A DNA stretch of 64,000 bases from Aphelocoma coerulescens (taxonomy: Eukaryota; Chordata; Aves; Passeriformes; Corvidae), in contig NW_027183584.1 in assembly GCF_041296385.1 (NCBI RefSeq), positions 143,167-207,166 of the forward strand, given 5' to 3'. Positions 35,614-48,848 of the stretch are shown piece after piece. The position numbers and the translations under genes are program-made. Each line of letters starts with the position of its first letter. Position 1 is the stretch's first letter. The notes under the pieces were generated by a model. The model was given only the letters and a program-made list of their open reading frames with translations. It was not told the origin of the DNA and made no database searches.

Positions 35614-37806
35614 TTCACATACCTTCGGTATCCCTGAGTCCAAGCAGCTAAAGCTCACAGAGACAGAAGTGTCAGGAAGGAAAACGTTCCAAAAGCACCC
35701 CCTTCTCTTATCAGCATATAAATTGTGCACAACAGGCTGCGGCACCGAACCTTCCTTCTCAGATAGACATGCCATCACACTTTTCACTCTTGCAGCTCGG
35801 TTGAAAAGCTCCAGCAGCTGCTCCCGCAATAGCAAAAGGTTCTAGAAGTGAAAGCCAGTTTGGGGCTGCACCTTCTCCTTGCCGCATGTAAGCCACACCA
35901 AACTCCCTGATGCACTCTGTCCTCCCCTTCTCAAAGGAGTAGACGGTGGCATCAGGACACACCTGTGTCCCAGCAGCTGGGTGCCCAGCCGGGAGCAGGA
36001 GCAGGGCTGGGGCTGCTCCCAAAGTTGCCCCGCCCCAATGCCAGAGCCGGACATATGCTGAGGGGGGGCTGGATCAGGCTTTATTGTCCAGCTGCATGCC
36101 AGGAGTGAGCACAAAATCTACCTGCATTCTCTGCAGCATGCCATCCTGGAGCAGAGCCATTGCCAAAGGAAGCCGTCAGCCCGTGCCAAGCCAGTGCCGG
36201 AGTGGGATCCTAGCAGCACCTGTGGAAGCCGGGAGAGAGGAGCCCACCTGGAGCAGGTTCGTGCAGGATTAATCATCCCGTGGCTTCCCACCAGGGTCCT
36301 GTTGCTTCCAAAAGGCCCCACAGTGTCACTGTGGCCCCTCGGTTCCACCAGGTTCCATAGCGTCACTGTGGTGCCCAGGGTTCCGTCAGCTTCGCCAGCA
36401 TCCCCACGGTCTGCAGAGCTCCCCGAGCTTCTGTGGTGTCACAGTGGAGGCAGGGTTGCATCAGGTTCCATAGCATCAGCACGGTCTCCAGGGCTCCCAG
36501 AGGTTCTGTGGTGTCACAGTGGAGGCAGGGTTGCATCAGGTTCCATAGCATCACCACAGTCTCCAGGGCTCCCTGAGCTTCTGTGGTGTCACAGAGGAGG
36601 CAGGGTTGCATCAGGTTCCATAGCATCAGCACGGTCTCCAGGGCTCCCAGAGGTTCTGTGGTGTCACAGAGGAGGCAGGGTTGCATCAGGTTCAATAGCA
36701 TCAGCACGGTCTCCAGGGCTCCCCTGAGCTTCTGTGGTGGTGTCACAGAGGAGCCAGGCTTCCTTGTAGTTCCCCAGCATCACAAAGGCTCTCCTGGGAG
36801 CCACGGGTCACAAAGCACCGTGGGCTCTGTGCAGCCCCGCTGTGTCACAATGGCCGCTGGCTTCCACGAGCCCCCGCAGTGTCCCAGTGGGCCCCGTGGC
36901 TTTAGGAGTGGGTGGCTGGGAGTTGGTGCCAGCGGCTGGGGGAGCAGCAGCAGGGACTGTGTGTGGACAGTGCCATGGCCACTTGTGTGGCCACTGGTGT
37001 CTCTGTGCCAGGCACAGCCGTGGTGTGTAACACCGGCTCTGGGTCCTTTGGCTGTGCAGGTGGCAGTCACGGCCTGGAGCAGGGCTGCTCCCGGGGGACA
37101 GCCTGGGGCAGGAGGCTGCTGGAGATTCATTCCCCACACTCCTTGTCATGAGGTGCTCAGAGTGATTGGAAAGGCTGTTGGCAGCAGGCAGTTCTCTGGG
37201 TTCAAGCTGTGGAGCTGTCAGCGGGAATGCAAAGGCCAAGCTGGTGAGCCTTTTGTCCTGGTGCCTTTAGTGTGTGAGCAGTCCCTGGTGCCGTTGTCTT
37301 TGGATCCTGAGTGTGGGAGAGGCAAGGCTTAGGATGGTGCGTAGAGCTGAGAAGGAAAGTGCCGAGAGCAGCGTGTGTGCTGCTGCTTTGAGGGGTGCAG
37401 TTGAAGTTGTAGGCAGCAAGAGCTTTCTCAGCTGGCCCTTTTGTGAGCTCTGCTTTTGCCAGATGACTTCCATCTTACCCTCTTACCATCTTAGCCTCTC
37501 ATTTTTGCATATCCCAAACCCCCTTCCAAACATCCAGCAGCTGCTTGTAAAGAAGAAGTCCTAGAACAAAAAGCCAGTGCTGCCTTTCATAGCCCCTTTG
37601 CTGTCTATGAAGTAGAGGAAAGAAGCTAGTGAGACGCACTTTCTTTCTCAACTCCATAGAGCGCATCCTTCTCTCAAGGTGGCAGAGTCCTTGGCGGAAG
37701 TGAAGCATCTGCAGCTGCAGTTCAGACTGAGAGATGTGCCAGGACAGGAAACATTTGCTGACCTTCCCTGTTCCCTGTGCAACATGATTCTCGCATCCCA
37801 GTCACT
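35614..37806 (+). repeat. Macrosatellite unit U17 (S)
   Basis: 2,193 bp; monomer core 36425-36725. Bases: 76 C, 564 C, 761 C, 1040 G, 1631 G, 1642 G. Its third monomer reads CACAGAGGAGG instead of CACAGTGGAGG, a state otherwise confined to later monomers. Confidence 0.97.
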
Positions 37807-39999
37807 TTCACATACCTTCGGTATCCCTGAGTCCAAGCAGCTAAAGCTCACAGAGACAGAAGTGTCAGGAAGGAAAACGTTCCAAAAGCACCCCCTTCTC
37901 TTATCAGCATATAAATTGTGCACAACAGGCTGCGGCACCGAACCTTCCTTCTCAGATAGACATGCCATCACACTTTTCACTCTTGCAGCTCGGTTGAAAA
38001 GCTCCAGCAGCTGCTCCCGCAATAGCAAAAGGTTCTAGAAGTGAAAGCCAGTTTGGGGCTGCACCTTCTCCTTGCCGCATGTAAGCCACACCAAACTCCC
38101 TGATGCACTCTGTCCTCCCCTTCTCAAAGGAGTAGACGGTGGCATCAGGACACACCTGTGTCCCAGCAGCTGGGTGCCCAGCCGGGAGCAGGAGCAGGGC
38201 TGGGGCTGCTCCCAAAGTTGCCCCGCCCCAATGCCAGAGCCGGACATATGCTGAGGGGGGGCTGGATCAGGCTTTATTGTCCAGCTGCATGCCAGGAGTG
38301 AGCACAAAATCTACCTGCATTCTCTGCAGCATGCCATCCTGGAGCAGAGCCATTGCCAAAGGAAGCCGTCAGCCCGTGCCAAGCCAGTGCCGGAGTGGGA
38401 TCCTAGCAGCACCTGTGGAAGCCGGGAGAGAGGAGCCCACCTGGAGCAGGTTCGTGCAGGATTAATCATCCCGTGGCTTCCCACCAGGGTCCTGTTGCTT
38501 CCAAAAGGCCCCACAGTGTCACTGTGGCCCCTCGGTTCCACCAGGTTCCATAGCGTCACTGTGGTGCCCAGGGTTCCGTCAGCTTCGCCAGCATCCCCAC
38601 GGTCTGCAGAGCTCCCCGAGCTTCTGTGGTGTCACAGTGGAGGCAGGGTTGCATCAGGTTCCATAGCATCAGCACGGTCTCCAGGGCTCCCAGAGGTTCT
38701 GTGGTGTCACAGTGGAGGCAGGGTTGCATCAGGTTCCATAGCATCACCACAGTCTCCAGGGCTCCCTGAGCTTCTGTGGTGTCACAGTGGAGGCAGGGTT
38801 GCATCAGGTTCCATAGCATCAGCACGGTCTCCAGGGCTCCCAGAGGTTCTGTGGTGTCACAGAGGAGGCAGGGTTGCATCAGGTTCAATAGCATCAGCAC
38901 GGTCTCCAGGGCTCCCCTGAGCTTCTGTGGTGGTGTCACAGAGGAGCCAGGCTTCCTTGTAGTTCCCCAGCATCACAAAGGCTCTCCTGGGAGCCACGGG
39001 TCACAAAGCACCGTGGGCTCTGTGCAGCCCCGCTGTGTCACAATGGCCGCTGGCTTCCACGAGCCCCCGCAGTGTCCCAGTGGGCCCCGTGGCTTTAGGA
39101 GTGGGTGGCTGGGAGTTGGTGCCAGCGGCTGGGGGAGCAGCAGCAGGGACTGTGTGTGGACAGTGCCATGGCCACTTGTGTGGCCACTGGTGTCTCTGTG
39201 CCAGGCACAGCCGTGGTGTGTAACACCGGCTCTGGGTCCTTTGGCTGTGCAGGTGGCAGTCACGGCCTGGAGCAGGGCTGCTCCCGGGGGACAGCCTGGG
39301 GCAGGAGGCTGCTGGAGATTCATTCCCCACACTCCTTGTCATGAGGTGCTCAGAGTGATTGGAAAGGCTGTTGGCAGCAGGCAGTTCTCTGGGTTCAAGC
39401 TGTGGAGCTGTCAGCGGGAATGCAAAGGCCAAGCTGGTGAGCCTTTTTTCCTGGTGCCTTTAGTGTGTGAGCAGTCCCTGGTGCCGTTGTCTTTGGATCC
39501 TGAGTGTGGGAGAGGCAAGGCTTAGGATGGTGCGTAGAGCTGAGAAGGAAAGTGCCGAGAGCAGCGTGTGTGCTGCTGCTTTGAGGGGTGCAGTTGAAGT
39601 TGTAGGCAGCAAGAGCTTTCTCAGCTGGCCCTTTTGTGAGCTCTGCTTTTGCCAGATGACTTCCATCTTACCCTCTTACCATCTTAGCCTCTCATTTTTG
39701 CATATCCCAAACCCCCTTCCAAACATCCAGCAGCTGCTTGTAAAGAAGAAGTCCTAGAACAAAAAGCCAGTGCTGCCTTTCATAGCCCCTTTGCTGTCTA
39801 TGAAGTAGAGGAAAGAAGCTAGTGAGACGCACTTTCTTTCTCAACTCCATAGAGCGCATCCTTCTCTCAAGGTGGCAGAGTCCTTGGCGGAAGTGAAGCA
39901 TCTGCAGCTGCAGTTCAGACTGAGAGATGTGCCAGGACAGGAAACATTTGCTGACCTTCCCTGTTCCCTGTGCAACATGATTCTCGCATCCCAGTCACT
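37807..39999 (+). repeat. Macrosatellite unit U18 (S), first of the four-unit repeat
   Basis: 2,193 bp; monomer core 38618-38918. Bases: 76 C, 564 C, 761 C, 1040 G, 1631 G, 1642 T. It matches U22 and U26 except at 76, so the higher-order register may begin inside this unit. Confidence 0.97.
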
Positions 40000-42192
40000 T
40001 TCACATACCTTCGGTATCCCTGAGTCCAAGCAGCTAAAGCTCACAGAGACAGAAGTGTCAGGAAGGAAAACGTTGCAAAAGCACCCCCTTCTCTTATCAG
40101 CATATAAATTGTGCACAACAGGCTGCGGCACCGAACCTTCCTTCTCAGATAGACATGCCATCACACTTTTCACTCTTGCAGCTCGGTTGAAAAGCTCCAG
40201 CAGCTGCTCCCGCAATAGCAAAAGGTTCTAGAAGTGAAAGCCAGTTTGGGGCTGCACCTTCTCCTTGCCGCATGTAAGCCACACCAAACTCCCTGATGCA
40301 CTCTGTCCTCCCCTTCTCAAAGGAGTAGACGGTGGCATCAGGACACACCTGTGTCCCAGCAGCTGGGTGCCCAGCCGGGAGCAGGAGCAGGGCTGGGGCT
40401 GCTCCCAAAGTTGCCCCGCCCCAATGCCAGAGCCGGACATATGCTGAGGGGGGGCTGGATCAGGCTTTATTGTCCAGCTGCATGCCAGGAGTGAGCACAA
40501 AATCTACCTGCATTCTCTGCAGCATGCCATCCTGGAGCAGAGCCATTGCCAAAGGAAGCCGTGAGCCCGTGCCAAGCCAGTGCCGGAGTGGGATCCTAGC
40601 AGCACCTGTGGAAGCCGGGAGAGAGGAGCCCACCTGGAGCAGGTTCGTGCAGGATTAATCATCCCGTGGCTTCCCACCAGGGTCCTGTTGCTTCCAAAAG
40701 GCCCCACAGTGTCACTGTGGCCCCTCGGTTCCACCAGGTTCCATAGCGTCACTGTGGTGCCCAGGGTTCCGTCAGCTTCGCCAGCATCCCCACGGTCTGC
40801 AGAGCTCCCCGAGCTTCTGTGGTGTCACAGTGGAGGCAGGGTTGCATCAGGTTCCATAGCATCAGCACGGTCTCCAGGGCTCCCAGAGGTTCTGTGGTGT
40901 CACAGTGGAGGCAGGGTTGCATCAGGTTCCATAGCATCACCACAGTCTCCAGGGCTCCCTGAGCTTCTGTGGTGTCACAGTGGAGGCAGGGTTGCATCAG
41001 GTTCCATAGCATCAGCACGGTCTCCAGGGCTCCCAGAGCTTCTGTGGTGTCACAGAGGAGGCAGGGTTGCATCAGGTTCAATAGCATCAGCACGGTCTCC
41101 AGGGCTCCCCTGAGCTTCTGTGGTGGTGTCACAGAGGAGCCAGGCTTCCTTGTAGTTCCCCAGCATCACAAAGGCTCTCCTGGGAGCCACGGGTCACAAA
41201 GCACCGTGGGCTCTGTGCAGCCCCGCTGTGTCACAATGGCCGCTGGCTTCCACGAGCCCCCGCAGTGTCCCAGTGGGCCCCGTGGCTTTAGGAGTGGGTG
41301 GCTGGGAGTTGGTGCCAGCGGCTGGGGGAGCAGCAGCAGGGACTGTGTGTGGACAGTGCCATGGCCACTTGTGTGGCCACTGGTGTCTCTGTGCCAGGCA
41401 CAGCCGTGGTGTGTAACACCGGCTCTGGGTCCTTTGGCTGTGCAGGTGGCAGTCACGGCCTGGAGCAGGGCTGCTCCCGGGGGACAGCCTGGGGCAGGAG
41501 GCTGCTGGAGATTCATTCCCCACACTCCTTGTCATGAGGTGCTCAGAGTGATTGGAAAGGCTGTTGGCAGCAGGCAGTTCTCTGGGTTCAAGCTGTGGAG
41601 CTGTCAGCGGGAATGCAAAGGCCAAGCTGGTGAGCCTTTTGTCCTGGTGCCTTTAGTGTGTGAGCAGTCCCTGGTGCCGTTGTCTTTGGATCCTGAGTGT
41701 GGGAGAGGCAAGGCTTAGGATGGTGCGTAGAGCTGAGAAGGAAAGTGCCGAGAGCAGCGTGTGTGCTGCTGCTTTGAGGGGTGCAGTTGAAGTTGTAGGC
41801 AGCAAGAGCTTTCTCAGCTGGCCCTTTTGTGAGCTCTGCTTTTGCCAGATGACTTCCATCTTACCCTCTTACCATCTTAGCCTCTCATTTTTGCATATCC
41901 CAAACCCCCTTCCAAACATCCAGCAGCTGCTTGTAAAGAAGAAGTCCTAGAACAAAAAGCCAGTGCTGCCTTTCATAGCCCCTTTGCTGTCTATGAAGTA
42001 GAGGAAAGAAGCTAGTGAGACGCACTTTCTTTCTCAACTCCATAGAGCGCATCCTTCTCTCAAGGTGGCAGAGTCCTTGGCGGAAGTGAAGCATCTGCAG
42101 CTGCAGTTCAGACTGAGAGATGTGCCAGGACAGGAAACATTTGCTGACCTTCCCTGTTCCCTGTGCAACATGATTCTCGCATCCCAGTCACT
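40000..42192 (+). repeat. Macrosatellite unit U19 (S), second of four
   Basis: 2,193 bp; monomer core 40811-41111. Bases: 76 G, 564 G, 761 C, 1040 C, 1631 G, 1642 G. Same pattern as U23 and U27. Confidence 0.97.
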
Positions 42193-44385
42193 TTCACATA
42201 CCTTCGGTATCCCTGAGTCCAAGCAGCTAAAGCTCACAGAGACAGAAGTGTCAGGAAGGAAAACGTTCCAAAAGCACCCCCTTCTCTTATCAGCATATAA
42301 ATTGTGCACAACAGGCTGCGGCACCGAACCTTCCTTCTCAGATAGACATGCCATCACACTTTTCACTCTTGCAGCTCGGTTGAAAAGCTCCAGCAGCTGC
42401 TCCCGCAATAGCAAAAGGTTCTAGAAGTGAAAGCCAGTTTGGGGCTGCACCTTCTCCTTGCCGCATGTAAGCCACACCAAACTCCCTGATGCACTCTGTC
42501 CTCCCCTTCTCAAAGGAGTAGACGGTGGCATCAGGACACACCTGTGTCCCAGCAGCTGGGTGCCCAGCCGGGAGCAGGAGCAGGGCTGGGGCTGCTCCCA
42601 AAGTTGCCCCGCCCCAATGCCAGAGCCGGACATATGCTGAGGGGGGGCTGGATCAGGCTTTATTGTCCAGCTGCATGCCAGGAGTGAGCACAAAATCTAC
42701 CTGCATTCTCTGCAGCATGCCATCCTGGAGCAGAGCCATTGCCAAAGGAAGCCGTCAGCCCGTGCCAAGCCAGTGCCGGAGTGGGATCCTAGCAGCACCT
42801 GTGGAAGCCGGGAGAGAGGAGCCCACCTGGAGCAGGTTCGTGCAGGATTAATCATCCCGTGGCTTCCCACCAGGGTCCTGTTGCTTCCAAAAGGCCCCAC
42901 AGTGTCACTGTGGCCCCTCGGTTCCACCAGGTTCCATAGCGTCACTGTGGTGCCCAGGGTTCCGTCAGCTTCGCCAGCATCCCCACGGTCTGCAGAGCTC
43001 CCCGAGCTTCTGTGGTGTCACAGTGGAGGCAGGGTTGCATCAGGTTCCATAGCATCAGCACGGTCTCCAGGGCTCCCAGAGGTTCTGTGGTGTCACAGTG
43101 GAGGCAGGGTTGCATCAGGTTCCATAGCATCACCACAGTCTCCAGGGCTCCCTGAGCTTCTGTGGTGTCACAGTGGAGGCAGGGTTGCATCAGGTTCCAT
43201 AGCATCAGCACGGTCTCCAGGGCTCCCAGAGGTTCTGTGGTGTCACAGAGGAGGCAGGGTTGCATCAGGTTCAATAGCATCAGCACGGTCTCCAGGGCTC
43301 CCCTGAGCTTCTGTGGTGGTGTCACAGAGGAGCCAGGCTTCCTTGTAGTTCCCCAGCATCACAAAGGCTCTCCTGGGAGCCACGGGTCACAAAGCACCGT
43401 GGGCTCTGTGCAGCCCCGCTGTGTCACAATGGCCGCTGGCTTCCACGAGCCCCCGCAGTGTCCCAGTGGGCCCCGTGGCTTTAGGAGTGGGTGGCTGGGA
43501 GTTGGTGCCAGCGGCTGGGGGAGCAGCAGCAGGGACTGTGTGTGGACAGTGCCATGGCCACTTGTGTGGCCACTGGTGTCTCTGTGCCAGGCACAGCCGT
43601 GGTGTGTAACACCGGCTCTGGGTCCTTTGGCTGTGCAGGTGGCAGTCACGGCCTGGAGCAGGGCTGCTCCCGGGGGACAGCCTGGGGCAGGAGGCTGCTG
43701 GAGATTCATTCCCCACACTCCTTGTCATGAGGTGCTCAGAGTGATTGGAAAGGCTGTTGGCAGCAGGCAGTTCTCTGGGTTCAAGCTGTGGAGCTGTCAG
43801 CGGGAATGCAAAGGCCAAGCTGGTGAGCCTTTTTTCCTGGTGCCTTTAGTGTGTGAGCAGTCCCTGGTGCCGTTGTCTTTGGATCCTGAGTGTGGGAGAG
43901 GCAAGGCTTAGGATGGTGCGTAGAGCTGAGAAGGAAAGTGCCGAGAGCAGCGTGTGTGCTGCTGCTTTGAGGGGTGCAGTTGAAGTTGTAGGCAGCAAGA
44001 GCTTTCTCAGCTGGCCCTTTTGTGAGCTCTGCTTTTGCCAGATGACTTCCATCTTACCCTCTTACCATCTTAGCCTCTCATTTTTGCATATCCCAAACCC
44101 CCTTCCAAACATCCAGCAGCTGCTTGTAAAGAAGAAGTCCTAGAACAAAAAGCCAGTGCTGCCTTTCATAGCCCCTTTGCTGTCTATGAAGTAGAGGAAA
44201 GAAGCTAGTGAGACGCACTTTCTTTCTCAACTCCATAGAGCGCATCCTTCTCTCAAGGTGGCAGAGTCCTTGGCGGAAGTGAAGCATCTGCAGCTGCAGT
44301 TCAGACTGAGAGATGTGCCAGGACAGGAAACATTTGCTGACCTTCCCTGTTCCCTGTGCAACATGATTCTCGCATCCCAGTCACT
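42193..44385 (+). repeat. Macrosatellite unit U20 (S), third of four
   Basis: 2,193 bp; monomer core 43004-43304. Bases: 76 C, 564 C, 761 C, 1040 G, 1631 G, 1642 T. Same pattern as U24 and U28. Confidence 0.97.
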
Positions 44386-46653
44386 TTCACATACCTTCGG
44401 TATCCCTGAGTCCAAGCAGCTAAAGCTCACAGAGACAGAAGTGTCAGGAAGGAAAACGTTGCAAAAGCACCCCCTTCTCTTATCAGCATATAAATTGTGC
44501 ACAACAGGCTGCGGCACCGAACCTTCCTTCTCAGATAGACATGCCATCACACTTTTCACTCTTGCAGCTCGGTTGAAAAGCTCCAGCAGCTGCTCCCGCA
44601 ATAGCAAAAGGTTCTAGAAGTGAAAGCCAGTTTGGGGCTGCACCTTCTCCTTGCCGCATGTAAGCCACACCAAACTCCCTGATGCACTCTGTCCTCCCCT
44701 TCTCAAAGGAGTAGACGGTGGCATCAGGACACACCTGTGTCCCAGCAGCTGGGTGCCCAGCCGGGAGCAGGAGCAGGGCTGGGGCTGCTCCCAAAGTTGC
44801 CCCGCCCCAATGCCAGAGCCGGACATATGCTGAGGGGGGGCTGGATCAGGCTTTATTGTCCAGCTGCATGCCAGGAGTGAGCACAAAATCTACCTGCATT
44901 CTCTGCAGCATGCCATCCTGGAGCAGAGCCATTGCCAAAGGAAGCCGTGAGCCCGTGCCAAGCCAGTGCCGGAGTGGGATCCTAGCAGCACCTGTGGAAG
45001 CCGGGAGAGAGGAGCCCACCTGGAGCAGGTTCGTGCAGGATTAATCATCCCGTGGCTTCCCACCAGGGTCCTGTTGCTTCCAAAAGGCCCCACAGTGTCA
45101 CTGTGGCCCCTCGGTTCCACCAGGTTCCATAGCGTCACTGTGGTGCCCAGGGTTCCGTCAGCTTCGCCAGCATCCCCACGGTCTGCAGAGCTCCCCGAGC
45201 TTCTGTGGTGTCACAGTGGAGGCAGGGTTGCATCAGGTTCCATAGCATCAGCACGGTCTCCAGGGCTCCCAGAGGTTCTGTGGTGTCACAGTGGAGGCAG
45301 GGTTGCATCAGGTTCCATAGCATCACCACAGTCTCCAGGGCTCCCTGAGCTTCTGTGGTGTCACAGTGGAGGCAGGGTTGCATCAGGTTCCATAGCATCA
45401 GCACGGTCTCCAGGGCTCCCAGAGGTTCTGTGGTGTCACAGAGGAGGCAGGGTTGCATCAGGTTCCATAGCATCAGCACGGTCTCCAGGGCTCCAAGAGC
45501 TTCTGTGTTGTCACAGAGGAGGCAGGGTTGCATCAGGTTCAATAGCATCAGCACGGTCTCCAGGGCTCCCCTGAGCTTCTGTGGTGGTGTCACAGAGGAG
45601 CCAGGCTTCCTTGTAGTTCCCCAGCATCACAAAGGCTCTCCTGGGAGCCACGGGTCACAAAGCACCGTGGGCTCTGTGCAGCCCCGCTGTGTCACAATGG
45701 CCGCTGGCTTCCACGAGCCCCCGCAGTGTCCCAGTGGGCCCCGTGGCTTTAGGAGTGGGTGGCTGGGAGTTGGTGCCAGCGGCTGGGGGAGCAGCAGCAG
45801 GGACTGTGTGTGGACAGTGCCATGGCCACTTGTGTGGCCACTGGTGTCTCTGTGCCAGGCACAGCCGTGGTGTGTAACACCGGCTCTGGGTCCTTTGGCT
45901 GTGCAGGTGGCAGTCACGGCCTGGAGCAGGGCTGCTCCCGGGGGACAGCCTGGGGCAGGAGGCTGCTGGAGATTCATTCCCCACACTCCTTGTCATGAGG
46001 TGCTCAGAGTGATTGGAAAGGCTGTTGGCAGCAGGCAGTTCTCTGGGTTCAAGCTGTGGAGCTGTCAGCGGGAATGCAAAGGCCAAGCTGGTGAGCCTTT
46101 TGTCCTGGTGCCTTTAGTGTGTGAGCAGTCCCTGGTGCCGTTGTCTTTGGATCCTGAGTGTGGGAGAGGCAAGGCTTAGGATGGTGCGTAGAGCTGAGAA
46201 GGAAAGTGCCGAGAGCAGCGTGTGTGCTGCTGCTTTGAGGGGTGCAGTTGAAGTTGTAGGCAGCAAGAGCTTTCTCAGCTGGCCCTTTTGTGAGCTCTGC
46301 TTTTGCCAGATGACTTCCATCTTACCCTCTTACCATCTTAGCCTCTCATTTTTGCATATCCCAAACCCCCTTCCAAACATCCAGCAGCTGCTTGTAAAGA
46401 AGAAGTCCTAGAACAAAAAGCCAGTGCTGCCTTTCATAGCCCCTTTGCTGTCTATGAAGTAGAGGAAAGAAGCTAGTGAGACGCACTTTCTTTCTCAACT
46501 CCATAGAGCGCATCCTTCTCTCAAGGTGGCAGAGTCCTTGGCGGAAGTGAAGCATCTGCAGCTGCAGTTCAGACTGAGAGATGTGCCAGGACAGGAAACA
46601 TTTGCTGACCTTCCCTGTTCCCTGTGCAACATGATTCTCGCATCCCAGTCACT
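44386..46653 (+). repeat. Macrosatellite unit U21 (L), fourth of four
   Basis: 2,268 bp; five-monomer core 45197-45572. Bases: 76 G, 564 G, 761 C, 1631 G, 1642 G. Same pattern as U25 and U29. Last unit free of small indels. Confidence 0.97.
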
Positions 46654-48848
46654 TTCACATACCTTCGGTATCCCTGAGTCCAAGCAGCTAAAGCTCACAG
46701 AGACAGAAGTGTCAGGAAGGAAAACGTTGCAAAAGCACCCCCTTCTCTTATCAGCATATAAATTGTGCACAACAGGCTGCGGCACCGAACCTTCCTTCTC
46801 AGATAGACATGCCATCACACTTTTCACTCTTGCAGCTCGGTTGAAAAGCTCCAGCAGCTGCTCCCGCAATAGCAAAAGGTTCTAGAAGTGAAAGCCAGTT
46901 TGGGGCTGCACCTTCTCCTTGCCGCATGTAAGCCACACCAAACTCCCTGATGCACTCTGTCCTCCCCTTCTCAAAGGAGTAGACGGTGGCATCAGGACAC
47001 ACCTGTGTCCCAGCAGCTGGGTGCCCAGCCGGGAGCAGGAGCAGGGCTGGGGCTGCTCCCAAAGTTGCCCCGCCCCAATGCCAGAGCCGGACATATGCTG
47101 AGGGGGGGCTGGATCAGGCTTTATTGTCCAGCTGCATGCCAGGAGTGAGCACAAAATCTACCTGCATTCTCTGCAGCATGCCATCCTGGAGCAGAGCCAT
47201 TGCCAAAGGAAGCCGTCAGCCCGTGCCAAGCCAGTGTGCCAGTGCCGGAGTGGGATCCTAGCAGCACCTGTGGAAGCCGGGAGAGAGGAGCCCACCTGGA
47301 GCAGGTTCGTGCAGGATTAATCATCCCGTGGCTTCCCACCAGGGTCCTGTTGCTTCCAAAAGGCCCCACAGTGTCACTGTGGCCCCTCGGTTCCACCAGG
47401 TTCCATAGCGTCACTGTGGTGCCAGGGTTCCGTCAGCTTCGCCAGCATCCCCACGGTCTGCAGAGCTCCCCGAGCTTCTGTGGTGTCACAGTGGAGGCAG
47501 GGTTGCATCAGGTTCATAGCATCAGCACGGTCTCCAGGGCTCCCAGAGGTTCTGTGGTTGTCACAGTGGAGGCAGGGTTGCATCAGGTTCCATAGCATCA
47601 CCACAGTCTCCAGGGCTCCTGAGCTTCTGTGGTGTCACAGTGGAGGCAGGGTTGCATCAGGTTCCATAGCATCAGCACGGTCTCCAGGGCTCCCAGAGGT
47701 TCTGTGGTGTCACAGAGGAGGCAGGGTTGCATCAGGTTCAATAGCATCAGCACGGTCTCCAGGGCTCCCCTGAGCTTCTGTGGTGGTGTCACAGAGGAGC
47801 CAGGCTTCCTTGTAGTTCCCCAGCATCACAAAGGCTCTCCTGGGAGCCACGGGTCACAAAGCACCGTGGGCTCTGTGCAGCCCCGCTGTGTCACAATGGC
47901 CGCTGGCTTCCACGAGCCCCCGCAGTGTCCCAGTGGGCCCCGTGGCTTTAGGAGTGGGTGGCTGGGAGTTGGTGCCAGCGGCTGGGGGAGCAGCAGCAGG
48001 GACTGTGTGTGGACAGTGCCATGGCACTTGTGTGGCCACTGGTGTCTCTGTGCCAGGCACAGCCGTGGTGTGTAACACCGGCTCTGGGTCCTTTGGCTGT
48101 GCAGGTGGCAGTCACGGCCTGGAGCAGGGCTGCTCCCGGGGGACAGCCTGGGGCAGGAGGCTGCTGGAGATTCATTCCCCACACTCCTTGTCATGAGGTG
48201 CTCAGAGTGATTGGAAAGGCTGTTGGCAGCAGGCAGTTCTCTGGGTTCAAGCTGTGGAGCTGTCAGCGGGAATGCAAAGGCCAAGCTGGTGAGCCTTTTT
48301 TCCTGGTGCCTTTAGTGTGTGAGCAGTCCCTGGTGCCGTTGTCTTTGGATCCTGAGTGTGGAGAGGCAAGGCTTAGGATGGTGCGTAGAGCTGAGAAGGA
48401 AAGTGCCGAGAGCAGCGTGTGTGCTGCTGCTTTGAGGGGTGCAGTTGAAGTTGTAGGCAGCAAGAGCTTTCTCAGCTGGCCTTTTGTGAGCTCTGCTTTT
48501 GCCAGATGACTTCCATCTTACCCTCTTACCATCTTAGCCTCTCATTTTTGCATATCCCAAACCCCCTTCCAAACATCCAGCAGCTGCTTGTAAAGAAGAA
48601 GTCCTAGAACAAAAAGCCAGTGCTGCCTTCATAGCCCCTTTGCTGTCTATGAAGTAGAGGAAAGAAGCTAGTGAGACGCACTTTCTTTCTCAACTCCATA
48701 GAGCGCATCCTTCTCTCAAGGTGGCAGAGTCCTTGGCGGAAGTGAAGCATCTGCAGCTGCAGTTCAGACTGAGAGATGTGCCAGGACAGGAAACATTTGC
48801 TGACCTTCCCTGTTCCCTGTGCAACATGATTCTCGCATCCCAGTCACT
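46654..48848 (+). repeat. Macrosatellite unit U22 (S, indel-bearing)
   Basis: 2,195 bp; monomer core 47472-47771. Bases: 76 G, 564 C, 1642 T. Nine indels: an 8-bp tandem duplication near 47,237, one 1-base insertion near 47,559, and seven 1-base losses near 47,422, 47,516, 47,618, 48,026, 48,360, 48,480 and 48,630. They sum exactly to +2. Confidence 0.95.
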
